Positions 8,855 to 15,010 of a stretch of DNA of 20,841 bases are shown one piece after another. The DNA comes from UMGS1908 sp045655005. Its GTDB lineage: Bacteria; Bacillota; Clostridia; Christensenellales; UBA1242. The notes beneath the pieces are model-generated. The model was not told the DNA's origin and made no database searches. It saw nothing but the letters and a program-made list of their open reading frames with translations. The translations under genes were made by a program, and so were the position numbers. Where the stretch lies: the NCBI GenBank assembly GCA_045655005.1, contig JAZOOJ010000014.1, positions 1 to 20,841 of the forward strand. The letters run 5' to 3'. Every line of letters begins with the position of its first letter. Position 1 is the first letter of the stretch.

Positions 8855-10023
8855 TAAAATTTATACGGAATATTATTCAGCCTAGAAATTAAATTAACGT
8901 ATTTTAGTCCATTTATATTTTCTCCATTTTTCATTCTGTAAACTGTGCCGTCTTGCAATTGAAGTTGTATTCCGCACGAGCCCTCAATGGCGGTGCCAAT
9001 GATGTCTTTTATAGGGATTTTAATATTTTGTTTTTTATTACTTAGAATAAGGGTTGTATTGGTAATCGTTGAGTTAAACTTGCCCAAAACTTTACTTTTA
9101 TATTTTGTTCGTTTCTGTTGAATTTCCCAATTGCTATCTTGAAAAATGGGAGTAGTATTATCAAAGCCCTCAAACGGCATTTCTGTAAGACGTTGTTTTT
9201 GGAATTCGTCCCAACTATCCAGTCTATCAAAATCACAATTTTCAATTTCGCCATATTCATTATAGACGGCATCTAAATCGCAGTTCTTACATTTTATATA
9301 ATCTCCGACGCCATAAATAGTAGAAAGGCTACCACATTTAGGGCAAGCGTATAAAAAAGCCTCAATGTTTCTAGCGTAGTTTTTGGTTATAAATTTGGTT
9401 TTATTTTTCTTTTGACTGTCGTAAGCGTTAACCTTTAAAGATGTAATAATAAGGTTATACAGTTCATCATCTTTAAATTTTTTAATTTCATTAGGATAAA
9501 TAATTCTACTAATATATGAATGTACTTTACCTTTACGTTTATTTTTTGTCCATCTAGGAGAAGAAAAGTATCCGCCCTCGGTTTTATAGATAACTATTGG
9601 GCAATTTAATTTTCGAACCAGTTTAGCAGTAGAAGGTTTAATCCAAGACATATCTCCGTCAAATGATTTATTTCCCTCAGGGAATAACCCAACAGCACCA
9701 CCTTGCTTTATAACAGAGAAAATTCCTTTTACAGTTTCAGCGTCAACACCTGACTTTGTTATTGGTATAGGTGAAACAAAGTGTTTTATAAGTTTACCTG
9801 TTTTTAAACTTGATACGTGGTCGCTCATGACAAAGTATATAGGACAACTAAAACCCATAGCAACAAAAAATGGGTCAAAATCTGTTGTGTGATTAGATAA
9901 AACTATAAACGGAGGCTTTATGTCATTTTGTACACAACTAAAATTAAATTTGTGTTTTAAGTATGTTTTCATAATTGGACGGCAGACACTAAACCAAAAT
10001 TTATGGCGTTTACTAATTTTCAT
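8854..10023 (-). CDS. PlsC-type lysophospholipid acyltransferase with extra zinc ribbon and C-terminal domain
   Basis: Probable acyl-CoA/acyl-ACP-dependent acyltransferase acting on a lysophospholipid or related lipid at the inner membrane face. It has 389 aa, about 150 longer than a minimal PlsC. Seen: the acyltransferase H(x4)D box HTTDFD (His45-Asp50) and FPEGNKS (114-120), which binds the acceptor phosphate in this family; then a CxxC...CxxC zinc ribbon (Cys227, Cys230, Cys245, Cys248); then a beta-rich tail of about 130 residues (GIQLQLQDGTVYRMKNG) of unknown fold. No transmembrane segment is obvious. SD AGGAGA precedes the ATG. It is divergent from the alpha-oxoamine synthase gene, with 170 bases between, suggesting a shared lipid role (inference). 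The exact substrate is unknown. Confidence 0.85.
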   Translation of the reverse strand: MKISKRHKFWFSVCRPIMKTYLKHKFNFSCVQNDIKPPFIVLSNHTTDFDPFFVAMGFSCPIYFVMSDHVSSLKTGKLIKHFVSPIPITKSGVDAETVKGIFSVIKQGGAVGLFPEGNKSFDGDMSWIKPSTAKLVRKLNCPIVIYKTEGGYFSSPRWTKNKRKGKVHSYISRIIYPNEIKKFKDDELYNLIITSLKVNAYDSQKKNKTKFITKNYARNIEAFLYACPKCGSLSTIYGVGDYIKCKNCDLDAVYNEYGEIENCDFDRLDSWDEFQKQRLTEMPFEGFDNTTPIFQDSNWEIQQKRTKYKSKVLGKFNSTITNTTLILSNKKQNIKIPIKDIIGTAIEGSCGIQLQLQDGTVYRMKNGENINGLKYVNLISRLNNIPYKF

Positions 10024-10130
10024 TATTTTCTCCTACTTTAAAGTATTTCAACATATGATTAAATTATAATTCATATCGAGTACAAAATAAATGAATTTTT
10101 AATGATTGCTAAAAAAATCATAAGAATTAT

Positions 10131-10159
10131 TTGTGTTTTTTATCGAATTATGGTAATAT
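10131..10159 (+). promoter_or_regulatory. Promoter of the alpha-oxoamine synthase gene
   Basis: TTGTGT at 10131-10136 and TAATAT at 10154-10159 are 17 bases apart, with an upstream TGG that makes an extended -10. The predicted start near 10166 leaves a short leader holding the ribosome site AGAGAGG before ATG 10194. No clear promoter was found for the divergent acyltransferase. Confidence 0.55.
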
Positions 10160-10193
10160 TATTTTATTCTAGATATATAAGAGAGGAACTATT

Positions 10194-11381
10194 ATGGATT
10201 TATTTAAGAAATGCTATGATTTTGAATTGGCGGATAAATATAAAGAAATGGGGATTTACCCATATTTTCATTCGCTTGAAAGCAAACAAGATATCGTTGT
10301 TGAAATGGAAGGAAAGCGTCAAATTATGATTGGTTCAAACAACTATCTTGGACTTACAAGTCATCCAGAAGTTATTGGTGCGGCTGTTGAGGCTACCGAA
10401 AACTTTGGTACTGGTTGTAGTGGAAGCAGATTCCTAAACGGAACAACTGTTGGACATATTGAAATGGAAAAAGAACTTGCAGACTTTTTAAATAAAGAAG
10501 ATTGTGTTACAATGAGCACAGGCTTCCAAACAAACCTTGGTGTTATAAGTGCACTTTGTGGCAGAGGTGATGTTGTTGTATGTGATAAAGAAAACCACGC
10601 AAGTATCTATGATGCAATTAAACTAAGTTACGCAGATATGGTAAGATTTAAACATGCAGACATGGAAGACCTTGAAGAGAAATTAAAAAACATTCCAAAA
10701 GAAAAAGGTATTCTAATTGTTACTGATGGTGTATTCAGTATGGGCGGAGATATATGTAACCTTCCGAAACTTGTTGAGTTGAAGAAAAAATATGGTGCAA
10801 GACTTATGGTTGACGACGCCCATGGTCTTGGCATTTTGGGTAAAAACGGTAGAGGAACTGCAGAACATTTTGATTTAGAGGACGAAGTTGATGTGATTGC
10901 AGGAACATTCTCAAAAAGCCTTGCAAGTCTTGGCGGATATTGTGCCGGGGATAAAAAGATTGTTGACTATATTCGTCATAATTCAAGACCATTTATTTTC
11001 AGTGCTTCAATTCAGCCATCAAGTATAGCTGCGGTAAGGAAATCATTAGAAATTATTAAGAGAGAACCTGAAAGACGTGAAAATCTTTTGGCTATTGCTG
11101 ATTATATGCGAAATGCATTGAAGTCAAGAGGAGTTAAAATCCGAGAGTCAAATACTCCAATTATTCCAATTTATACATACGAGCCAGAGATTACACTCCA
11201 AGCCTGCAAAATGTTGTTTGACAGAGGTGTATATGTAAACCCAGTATTACCACCAGCAACCCCACCAGGCGAATGTTTAATAAGAACAAGTTATACAGCA
11301 ACTCACACAAAAGAACTTATGGATGAGGCTGCATTCATCATAAGTGATGTATTAAAAGAACTTGGAGTTGTTGACAAATAA
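10194..11381 (+). CDS. PLP-dependent alpha-oxoamine synthase, serine palmitoyltransferase/Kbl/BioF family
   Basis: Condenses an amino acid with an acyl-CoA or acyl-ACP, releasing CO2. It has 395 aa. Seen: SNNYLGLTSHP, GTGCSGSRFLNGT, the PLP-stacking His135 in NHAS, the cofactor residues Asp207 and His210 in VDDAHG, and the Schiff-base lysine Lys241 in GTFSKSLASLGG. The opening segment (LADKYKEMGIYPYFHSLES), SRPFIFSAS and the C-terminal VYVNPVLPPATPP-LIRTSYTATHT resemble bacterial serine palmitoyltransferases more than E. coli Kbl, from recalled sequences rather than a search. A palmitoyl/acyl substrate is therefore plausible but unproven. The gene is monocistronic: own promoter, own terminator. 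SD AGAGAGG lies before the ATG. Glycine C-acetyltransferase is the main alternative. Confidence 0.88.
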   Translation: MDLFKKCYDFELADKYKEMGIYPYFHSLESKQDIVVEMEGKRQIMIGSNNYLGLTSHPEVIGAAVEATENFGTGCSGSRFLNGTTVGHIEMEKELADFLNKEDCVTMSTGFQTNLGVISALCGRGDVVVCDKENHASIYDAIKLSYADMVRFKHADMEDLEEKLKNIPKEKGILIVTDGVFSMGGDICNLPKLVELKKKYGARLMVDDAHGLGILGKNGRGTAEHFDLEDEVDVIAGTFSKSLASLGGYCAGDKKIVDYIRHNSRPFIFSASIQPSSIAAVRKSLEIIKREPERRENLLAIADYMRNALKSRGVKIRESNTPIIPIYTYEPEITLQACKMLFDRGVYVNPVLPPATPPGECLIRTSYTATHTKELMDEAAFIISDVLKELGVVDK

Positions 11382-11394
11382 AATATAAACATAA

Positions 11395-11427
11395 AACACT
11401 TTAACAAAATTGTTAAGGTGTTTTTTA
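11395..11427 (+). terminator. Intrinsic terminator after the alpha-oxoamine synthase
   Basis: A 12-bp stem (11395-11406 with 11411-11422, one G-T pair) has a 4-base loop and runs into a T-tract. It sits 14 bases after the stop codon. Confidence 0.88.
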
Positions 11428-11434
11428 TTTGCCC

Positions 11435-11463
11435 TTGAAATATGTAATATGGTATGTTATACT
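11435..11463 (+). promoter_or_regulatory. Promoter of the 157-aa unknown gene
   Basis: TTGAAA (11435-11440), a 17-base spacer and TATACT (11458-11463), with a TG one base before the -10. This is a strong consensus arrangement placed directly after the previous terminator. Confidence 0.75.
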
Positions 11464-11501
11464 TATTTTTAGATTATCTATATGATACGGGGAGATGACT
11501 T

Positions 11502-11975
11502 ATGTATTTATATTTTATTACAAGAACAGAAAAAAAAGAATTAAGACATTACGAGGTTTTAAAAAGCGGAAGAGAGAGTCATGTTTATACAATGACTTCA
11601 GAAGAGAAAGCATTTAATGTTTATGCATTTTATAAGTCAAGAGAAATTGCAGAAAAAGATTTGGCTGTTGTAAAAAGGTCAGATAGAGATTTCCAAAACC
11701 CACAACATAAATTTATTAACTACACAACAGCGGGAAGAAAGATATATCAAGACCAAAGCATTAGCTATTCAATTAAGGGACAGCTTATGGATACATGCTT
11801 TGCAACAGTTGATAAGGGCGGAAGAATTTTATCAATGACAACAAAGCGACAAGATTTAGAAGTAATACCAGGTGCGGAAGTGGTTGAGGTCGTAAGATTT
11901 TGTGGAAGACTGTACAAAGTTAATACAAACCCAGTATATGCTAAAAGTACTGAAAGCACAGGCGAAAATGAATAA
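11502..11975 (+). CDS. Hypothetical protein, 157 aa
   Basis: I do not recognise this family. The coding call rests on an open frame with a strong promoter, the ribosome site GGGGAG eight bases before ATG 11502, and a terminator just after the stop. The protein is soluble-looking, with no signal peptide or membrane segment. The N-terminal part is rich in Lys/Arg/Glu (FITRTEKKELRHYEVL), and the C-terminal half looks beta-rich with GGRILSMTTKRQDLEVI and EVVEVVRFCGRLYKV. It has two cysteines (in DTCFATVD and RFCGRL), too few for a metal ribbon. It forms its own transcription unit and opens a block of genes without assignable function. Confidence 0.8.
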   Translation: MYLYFITRTEKKELRHYEVLKSGRESHVYTMTSEEKAFNVYAFYKSREIAEKDLAVVKRSDRDFQNPQHKFINYTTAGRKIYQDQSISYSIKGQLMDTCFATVDKGGRILSMTTKRQDLEVIPGAEVVEVVRFCGRLYKVNTNPVYAKSTESTGENE

Positions 11976-11985
11976 TAAATGGTTT

Positions 11986-12024
11986 AAAATAGAAGTTGGA
12001 TATTTGTTCAACTTTTATTTTTTT
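11986..12024 (+). terminator. Intrinsic terminator after the 157-aa gene
   Basis: A 13-bp stem (11986-11998 with 12009-12021, one G-T pair) closes a 10-base loop; the second arm continues into a T-rich run ending at 12024. Confidence 0.82.
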
Positions 12025-12040
12025 GTATTGAATATAAAGA

Positions 12041-12077
12041 TTGACCTTGAAAATAATTTTTATCTAATATATATAAT
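12041..12077 (+). promoter_or_regulatory. Likely promoter for the 12099-14405 genes
   Basis: Several overlapping sigma-A-like pairings fit: TTGACC (12041-12046) with TAATAT at 18 bases, or TTGAAA (12047-12052) with TATATA at 17 or TATAAT (12072-12077) at 19. The exact pair cannot be chosen by eye, but all place the start just upstream of the ribosome site at 12084-12090. Confidence 0.5.
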
Positions 12078-12083
12078 ACAAAC

Positions 12084-12090
12084 AAAGGAG
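12084..12090 (+). promoter_or_regulatory. Shine-Dalgarno site that points to a non-standard (ATA) start codon
   Basis: AAAGGAG is followed, after 8 bases, by ATA at 12099, exactly where an ATG would be expected. No ATG, GTG or TTG occurs in the open frame between the upstream stop (12054) and ATG 12303. Confidence 0.65.
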
Positions 12091-12098
12091 AGCGTTTT

Positions 12099-12503
12099 AT
12101 ATTATTTATTGAGAACCCATTATATACTGCAATTGCAGATTATACAGATAAGATAAATAAACAAAACAAGACTAATGTAGAATTTGTTACGTCATATAAA
12201 ACCTTTGAAAAACGAGATGGTGGTGTTTATAAGTTTAGAGTTTGGGATATAAAGGTCGAAATTTATCCTAAGGCAAGTGGTGCGGGGCGTAGTGTAATTG
12301 CAATGAGTCCTATTATAGGAGAAACTACTTACAATGGAACTCTTGATTTTGTGGCTGATGAAAATCTTAAAACTATTTTTATTTACAACTTGCCCAAAGT
12401 AATTCATCAAACACAAGAGTTAAGTGTATGCACAAGTAATGTACTTAGCATTATAAAAGATGTTGTGTCAAAGCAGTTAGAGATTGATGATTTTAATATT
12501 TAA
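12099..12503 (+). CDS. Hypothetical protein, 134 codons, with ATA in the start position
   Basis: Unrecognised family. The frame is open from 12057 to TAA 12501. Translation from the ATA at 12099 begins (M)LFIENPLYTAIADYTDKI and continues as ordinary-looking protein with HINT-free, mixed alpha/beta character (VEFVTSYKTFEKRDGG, VYKFRVWDIKVEIYPKA), so the coding region clearly starts well before the first ATG at 12303. A start at that ATG would leave 66 aa and an orphaned ribosome site. Possible readings are a true AUA start, an AUU start at 12108, a recent loss of ATG, or a base error. The next gene continues in the same frame six codons after the TAA, so this may be the N-terminal part of one interrupted gene. 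Confidence 0.6.
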   Translation: MLFIENPLYTAIADYTDKINKQNKTNVEFVTSYKTFEKRDGGVYKFRVWDIKVEIYPKASGAGRSVIAMSPIIGETTYNGTLDFVADENLKTIFIYNLPKVIHQTQELSVCTSNVLSIIKDVVSKQLEIDDFNI

Positions 12504-12518
12504 TTCATAAATCAATTA

Positions 12519-14405
12519 TTGGTACCTGCAATAGATGTCAAAGCCCAAAACATATTTCCAGTTATTAAAAATTCAAAACCATATAATTTACTAGTGAATA
12601 TCATCAATCGTATTAGACAGGAAGAAGAGAAAATTGCTCAAGATGTTCAAAATTATAAGGCGCAAATTGATAGGCGTGATAGAGTGTACGAAAACGCACT
12701 AAGTAAAAAACGTAAGATATTCGGTCTTGACTCAAATGCATTTGATGATGACGAAGAAAGAGAGAATGCTATTCAATCAAGAATAAGAGAGGTTTATACA
12801 AGAAGACTAGACAATGCAAAAAGGCATTATGAAGCGAGTAGAGCAAAGTACATTAAAATTTTATCAACTATTCCCGACTTCGTTTCTGATGAATACCCAC
12901 AGAAACTTGATTATTGGTGGGAAAAGCTTATTACAAAAAATCCATTTACATATGCTTTACGGTATGACGACGATGGAAATTTAATTGACTTTGAAACATT
13001 TGTTGACAGAGTAATTGAAACGGACACAACTATTGGGGCAATTAAACATATAAGAGAAGTACAGCTTGAAGATTTAGGGACACCATTGAGTGTAAGAGAA
13101 TATGAAGACTGGTCATATTATAGAGGGGAAAAATACATTGACCACTATAACTATACCTTTTATGGTCAGATATTAAGTTTTCTTCCAGATTCACCATGTT
13201 TAGGTTGGATATTTCTAACAGATGGTGAAGAGTTTGAAAGGGGAATCGACCTTATAATGCAACTTACAGAACTTAAAAAACAAATCAAGATTTATCAAGA
13301 AATAGTAAATTCTCCTGCCTCGCAACTTATACAATCTTTTTCACAAGAGAATGGAAACTGGGGAAACATTATGAGTCAGCCAGCATTCATCAGATATGGC
13401 AGAGACCATACCGGTTCGCAAAGTAGTAGATGGTTGTACAGTTTGCTTATGGTAAAACCGGGTGTTTCATCGTTTGATTTTGACAAGATAAAAAAATACA
13501 CTCGAAGAAATGGCTACGAGTTTGGAAGAAATGTTGCAGAAAGGCACGAAAACCTTAAAAAATTAGAGGGTAGGCATTGGGATATTGGTGGAAGGGCTAT
13601 TTCTATGTTGCCATCGTCTTTAAATTTTGAGCAGACTGCAAAAATTGTAAATGAAACCCTAACTGGTTTTTGTCATAAAATATTTGTAGTTGATGACCCT
13701 GCACAAGCAGTATTAGTGAAAAGAATTGTATACAATTATTTTATCTCACAAATAAAACAAATCCAACAAGAGTGGGAAGTTGAACAATCAGAAATTCGTG
13801 GTAGAGAGTATGAAAAGGTTAATGGAGAATATCGTCAGCGAATTGTGAATGGTCATGCTTTGAGAAATCTGTATGAATTATGGCAAAGCCATAAATTAAC
13901 GGGTGTTGTAGTAGATAAAGATTATTATAAAAACTTTTTTATAAAAACTCCAACTAATAAAAATTTATACCTTGAACTTTGTCAAAACCCAGAATATAAA
14001 ATTAAAAATATTGTTGAGGAGTTTTTTGACTTATTGAATAAGGAGTATAATCGTCTTAAATTGTATATGAATGACTCTAATATTCCTAGTGCTATAAAAC
14101 AAGGATACACTACTATTTACTATAATTGCATAGATATATTTAAGCAAATAGACTGGGAAAAGATAGACGAAGAATATCTTGGCGGTTATTCAAGTTTTGG
14201 AATAAATGCAGATGATAAGGCAGAATTTAGGTCGTTGATTGAAAGTATGCCACAAGACTTTTTCGTAAATAACGAGCCAGATTACGATGCAGACTTATTA
14301 ACATTATTTGATTTTGATTTATCGTTACAAGCGACCGAAGAGGAATATAAAAAAGCATTAGAACTTGGATTAATTGAACTAGAAGAACCACAATCGGAAG
14401 AATGA
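12519..14405 (+). CDS. Hypothetical large soluble protein, up to 628 aa, no recognisable start signal
   Basis: I do not recognise it. The frame is open for 628 codons from TTG 12519; the only other early candidate is GTG 12594. Neither has a ribosome site, and the first in-frame ATG is far downstream in the middle of the frame. Seen: a long charged helical, probably coiled-coil segment (about 25-110, IINRIRQEEEKIAQDVQNY onward), an aromatic-rich middle (EYEDWSYYRGEKYIDHYNYT, RWLYSLLMV), then helical stretches and a very acidic tail. There is no signal peptide, membrane segment, P-loop or metal-binding cluster. It follows the 12099-12503 frame in the same phase. Translation could come by coupling from that gene, by TAA readthrough, or not at all if the gene is broken. 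A terminator follows the stop. Confidence 0.75.
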   Translation: MVPAIDVKAQNIFPVIKNSKPYNLLVNIINRIRQEEEKIAQDVQNYKAQIDRRDRVYENALSKKRKIFGLDSNAFDDDEERENAIQSRIREVYTRRLDNAKRHYEASRAKYIKILSTIPDFVSDEYPQKLDYWWEKLITKNPFTYALRYDDDGNLIDFETFVDRVIETDTTIGAIKHIREVQLEDLGTPLSVREYEDWSYYRGEKYIDHYNYTFYGQILSFLPDSPCLGWIFLTDGEEFERGIDLIMQLTELKKQIKIYQEIVNSPASQLIQSFSQENGNWGNIMSQPAFIRYGRDHTGSQSSRWLYSLLMVKPGVSSFDFDKIKKYTRRNGYEFGRNVAERHENLKKLEGRHWDIGGRAISMLPSSLNFEQTAKIVNETLTGFCHKIFVVDDPAQAVLVKRIVYNYFISQIKQIQQEWEVEQSEIRGREYEKVNGEYRQRIVNGHALRNLYELWQSHKLTGVVVDKDYYKNFFIKTPTNKNLYLELCQNPEYKIKNIVEEFFDLLNKEYNRLKLYMNDSNIPSAIKQGYTTIYYNCIDIFKQIDWEKIDEEYLGGYSSFGINADDKAEFRSLIESMPQDFFVNNEPDYDADLLTLFDFDLSLQATEEEYKKALELGLIELEEPQSEE

Positions 14406-14431
14406 TAATAGAAACAATAATTTAGAATAAA

Positions 14432-14465
14432 TAACCCCACAACCTAATTAAAGGTTGTGGGGTTA
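14432..14465. terminator. Hairpin terminator between convergent genes
   Basis: A perfect 14-bp GC-rich stem (14432-14445 with 14452-14465) has a 6-base loop. T-runs on both sides are weak, but its place between two convergent stops supports a bidirectional terminator. Confidence 0.8.
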
Positions 14466-14477
14466 CGAATTTAAAAA

Positions 14478-14666
14478 TTATACTTCATTTTTAGTTTCAT
14501 AGCCACAGTTGTCACAGCTAAAAACATTTTTTGCTGGTTTTTTCGCTGACAATGCAATTAATCCAAGCGGAAAAAACAGGATTGCAATAGCAATAGCCCA
14601 ACCCGGTGTTTTTGCAGGTTGTCTGTGGTATAACATATTTTCTTTTCCACAATTAGCACATTTCAT
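14478..14666 (-). CDS. Small zinc-ribbon membrane protein, 62 aa
   Basis: Unrecognised small protein with a clear layout. CxxC at Cys3/Cys6 and CxxC at Cys51/Cys54 (SCDNCGYET) could form one split zinc ribbon, and a single hydrophobic segment (about 22-41, with the kink FFPLG) lies between them. If that segment spans the membrane, the two halves would sit on opposite sides, so it may instead be a re-entrant or hairpin insertion. The start was chosen at 14666 because AGGAGG lies 10 bases upstream; longer in-frame starts would overlap the ribosome site and promoter. The promoter at 14698-14726 and its internal palindrome suggest control by the divergent XRE regulator. The function is unknown. 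Confidence 0.82.
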   Translation of the reverse strand: MKCANCGKENMLYHRQPAKTPGWAIAIAILFFPLGLIALSAKKPAKNVFSCDNCGYETKNEV

Positions 14667-14697
14667 AAGGTTTCTACCTCCTATAATTATATTTAAC

Positions 14698-14726
14698 ATT
14701 ATATTCCCATTATACTGGGAAGTCAA
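14698..14726 (-). promoter_or_regulatory. Promoter of the zinc-ribbon gene
   Basis: Read on the minus strand: TTGACT (14726-14721), a spacer of exactly 17 bases, then TATAAT (14703-14698). This is one of the best consensus promoters in the window. Confidence 0.85.
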
Positions 14727-14742
14727 GCATTTTTCCCAGTAT
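14704..14742. promoter_or_regulatory. Putative XRE operator: three TTCCCA/TGGGAA half-sites
   Basis: TTCCCA (14704-14709) and TGGGAA (14716-14721) form a perfect palindrome with a 6-base centre, filling the spacer of the zinc-ribbon promoter and touching its -35. A third half-site (14733-14738) pairs with the second to form a longer 10-bp inverted repeat, 14712-14721 with 14733-14742, reaching to the regulator gene. That it is the XRE protein's operator is inferred from position. Confidence 0.6.
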
Positions 14743-14759
14743 TGTGGAATAATATGTAT

Positions 14760-14963
14760 ATGGAAAGTTTTGGAACAAGATTAAAACAATTAAGAATGGA
14801 AAAGGCAATTGGCCAAATAGAGTTGGCTAAACATTTGCAGGTGGGTAAGTCCATAATTAGTCTATGGGAAAAAGACCAATGTGAACCAACTTTGACGAAG
14901 TTAATTTTAATTGCTAAATTTTTTAATGTAACAATTGACTACTTAGCTGGATTAGAAGATTAA
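14760..14963 (+). CDS. XRE/Cro-C1-family helix-turn-helix regulator, 67 aa
   Basis: A minimal DNA-binding protein consisting of almost only an HTH_3 domain: FGTRLKQLRMEKAIGQIELA, VGKSIISLWEKDQCEP as turn and recognition helix (about residues 28-43), then LTKLILIAKFFNVTIDYLAG. There is no effector or dimerisation extension. ATG 14760 was chosen for its family-typical MESFGTRLKQLR opening; ATG 14754 and TTG 14742 are in frame but only a weak GTGGA precedes them, and no plus-strand promoter is clear. It is divergent from the zinc-ribbon gene, with repeated TTCCCA half-sites between, so local repression of that promoter and possibly of itself is likely (inference). It need not be phage-derived, as no phage genes are nearby. 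Confidence 0.9.
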   Translation: MESFGTRLKQLRMEKAIGQIELAKHLQVGKSIISLWEKDQCEPTLTKLILIAKFFNVTIDYLAGLED

Positions 14964-15003
14964 TTAAAACCACTACTCCTCAATAAGGGTAGTGGTTTTA
15001 ATT
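14962..15003. terminator. Bidirectional terminator between the XRE gene and the minus-strand gene pair
   Basis: A perfect 15-bp stem (14962-14976 with 14989-15003), with inner CCT/AGG pairing likely, starts inside the XRE stop codon. Its arms begin and end with A/T runs, so either direction of transcription has T-rich sequence in the 3' arm. Confidence 0.85.
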
Positions 15004-15010
15004 AGGTTTA

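Noticed and set aside
10102..10329. 75-codon plus frame overlapping the start of the alpha-oxoamine synthase
   Set aside because: Overlaps the promoter and the real gene in another frame; the protein text is not domain-like.
11902..12156. 84-codon plus frame across the end of the 157-aa gene
   Set aside because: It runs through a strong terminator (11986-12024) and the next promoter; no ribosome site.
12303..12503. ATG 12303 as the start of a 66-aa protein
   Set aside because: The same frame is open for 82 further codons upstream with protein-like composition and a Shine-Dalgarno site at 12084; 12303 has no ribosome site.
12501..12506. The TMV-type readthrough context (TAG CAATTA) at the 12501 stop
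   Set aside because: The stop is TAA followed by TTC; CAATTA occurs 12 bases later but not adjacent to the stop.
14667..14726. Longer start of the zinc-ribbon protein at 14726
   Set aside because: It would include the AGGAGG ribosome site and the -10/-35 hexamers as coding sequence; the 14666 ATG directly precedes CxxC.
14742..14963. XRE regulator as a sign of a prophage
   Set aside because: No integrase, structural, lysis or replication gene nearby; small XRE regulators are common on chromosomes.
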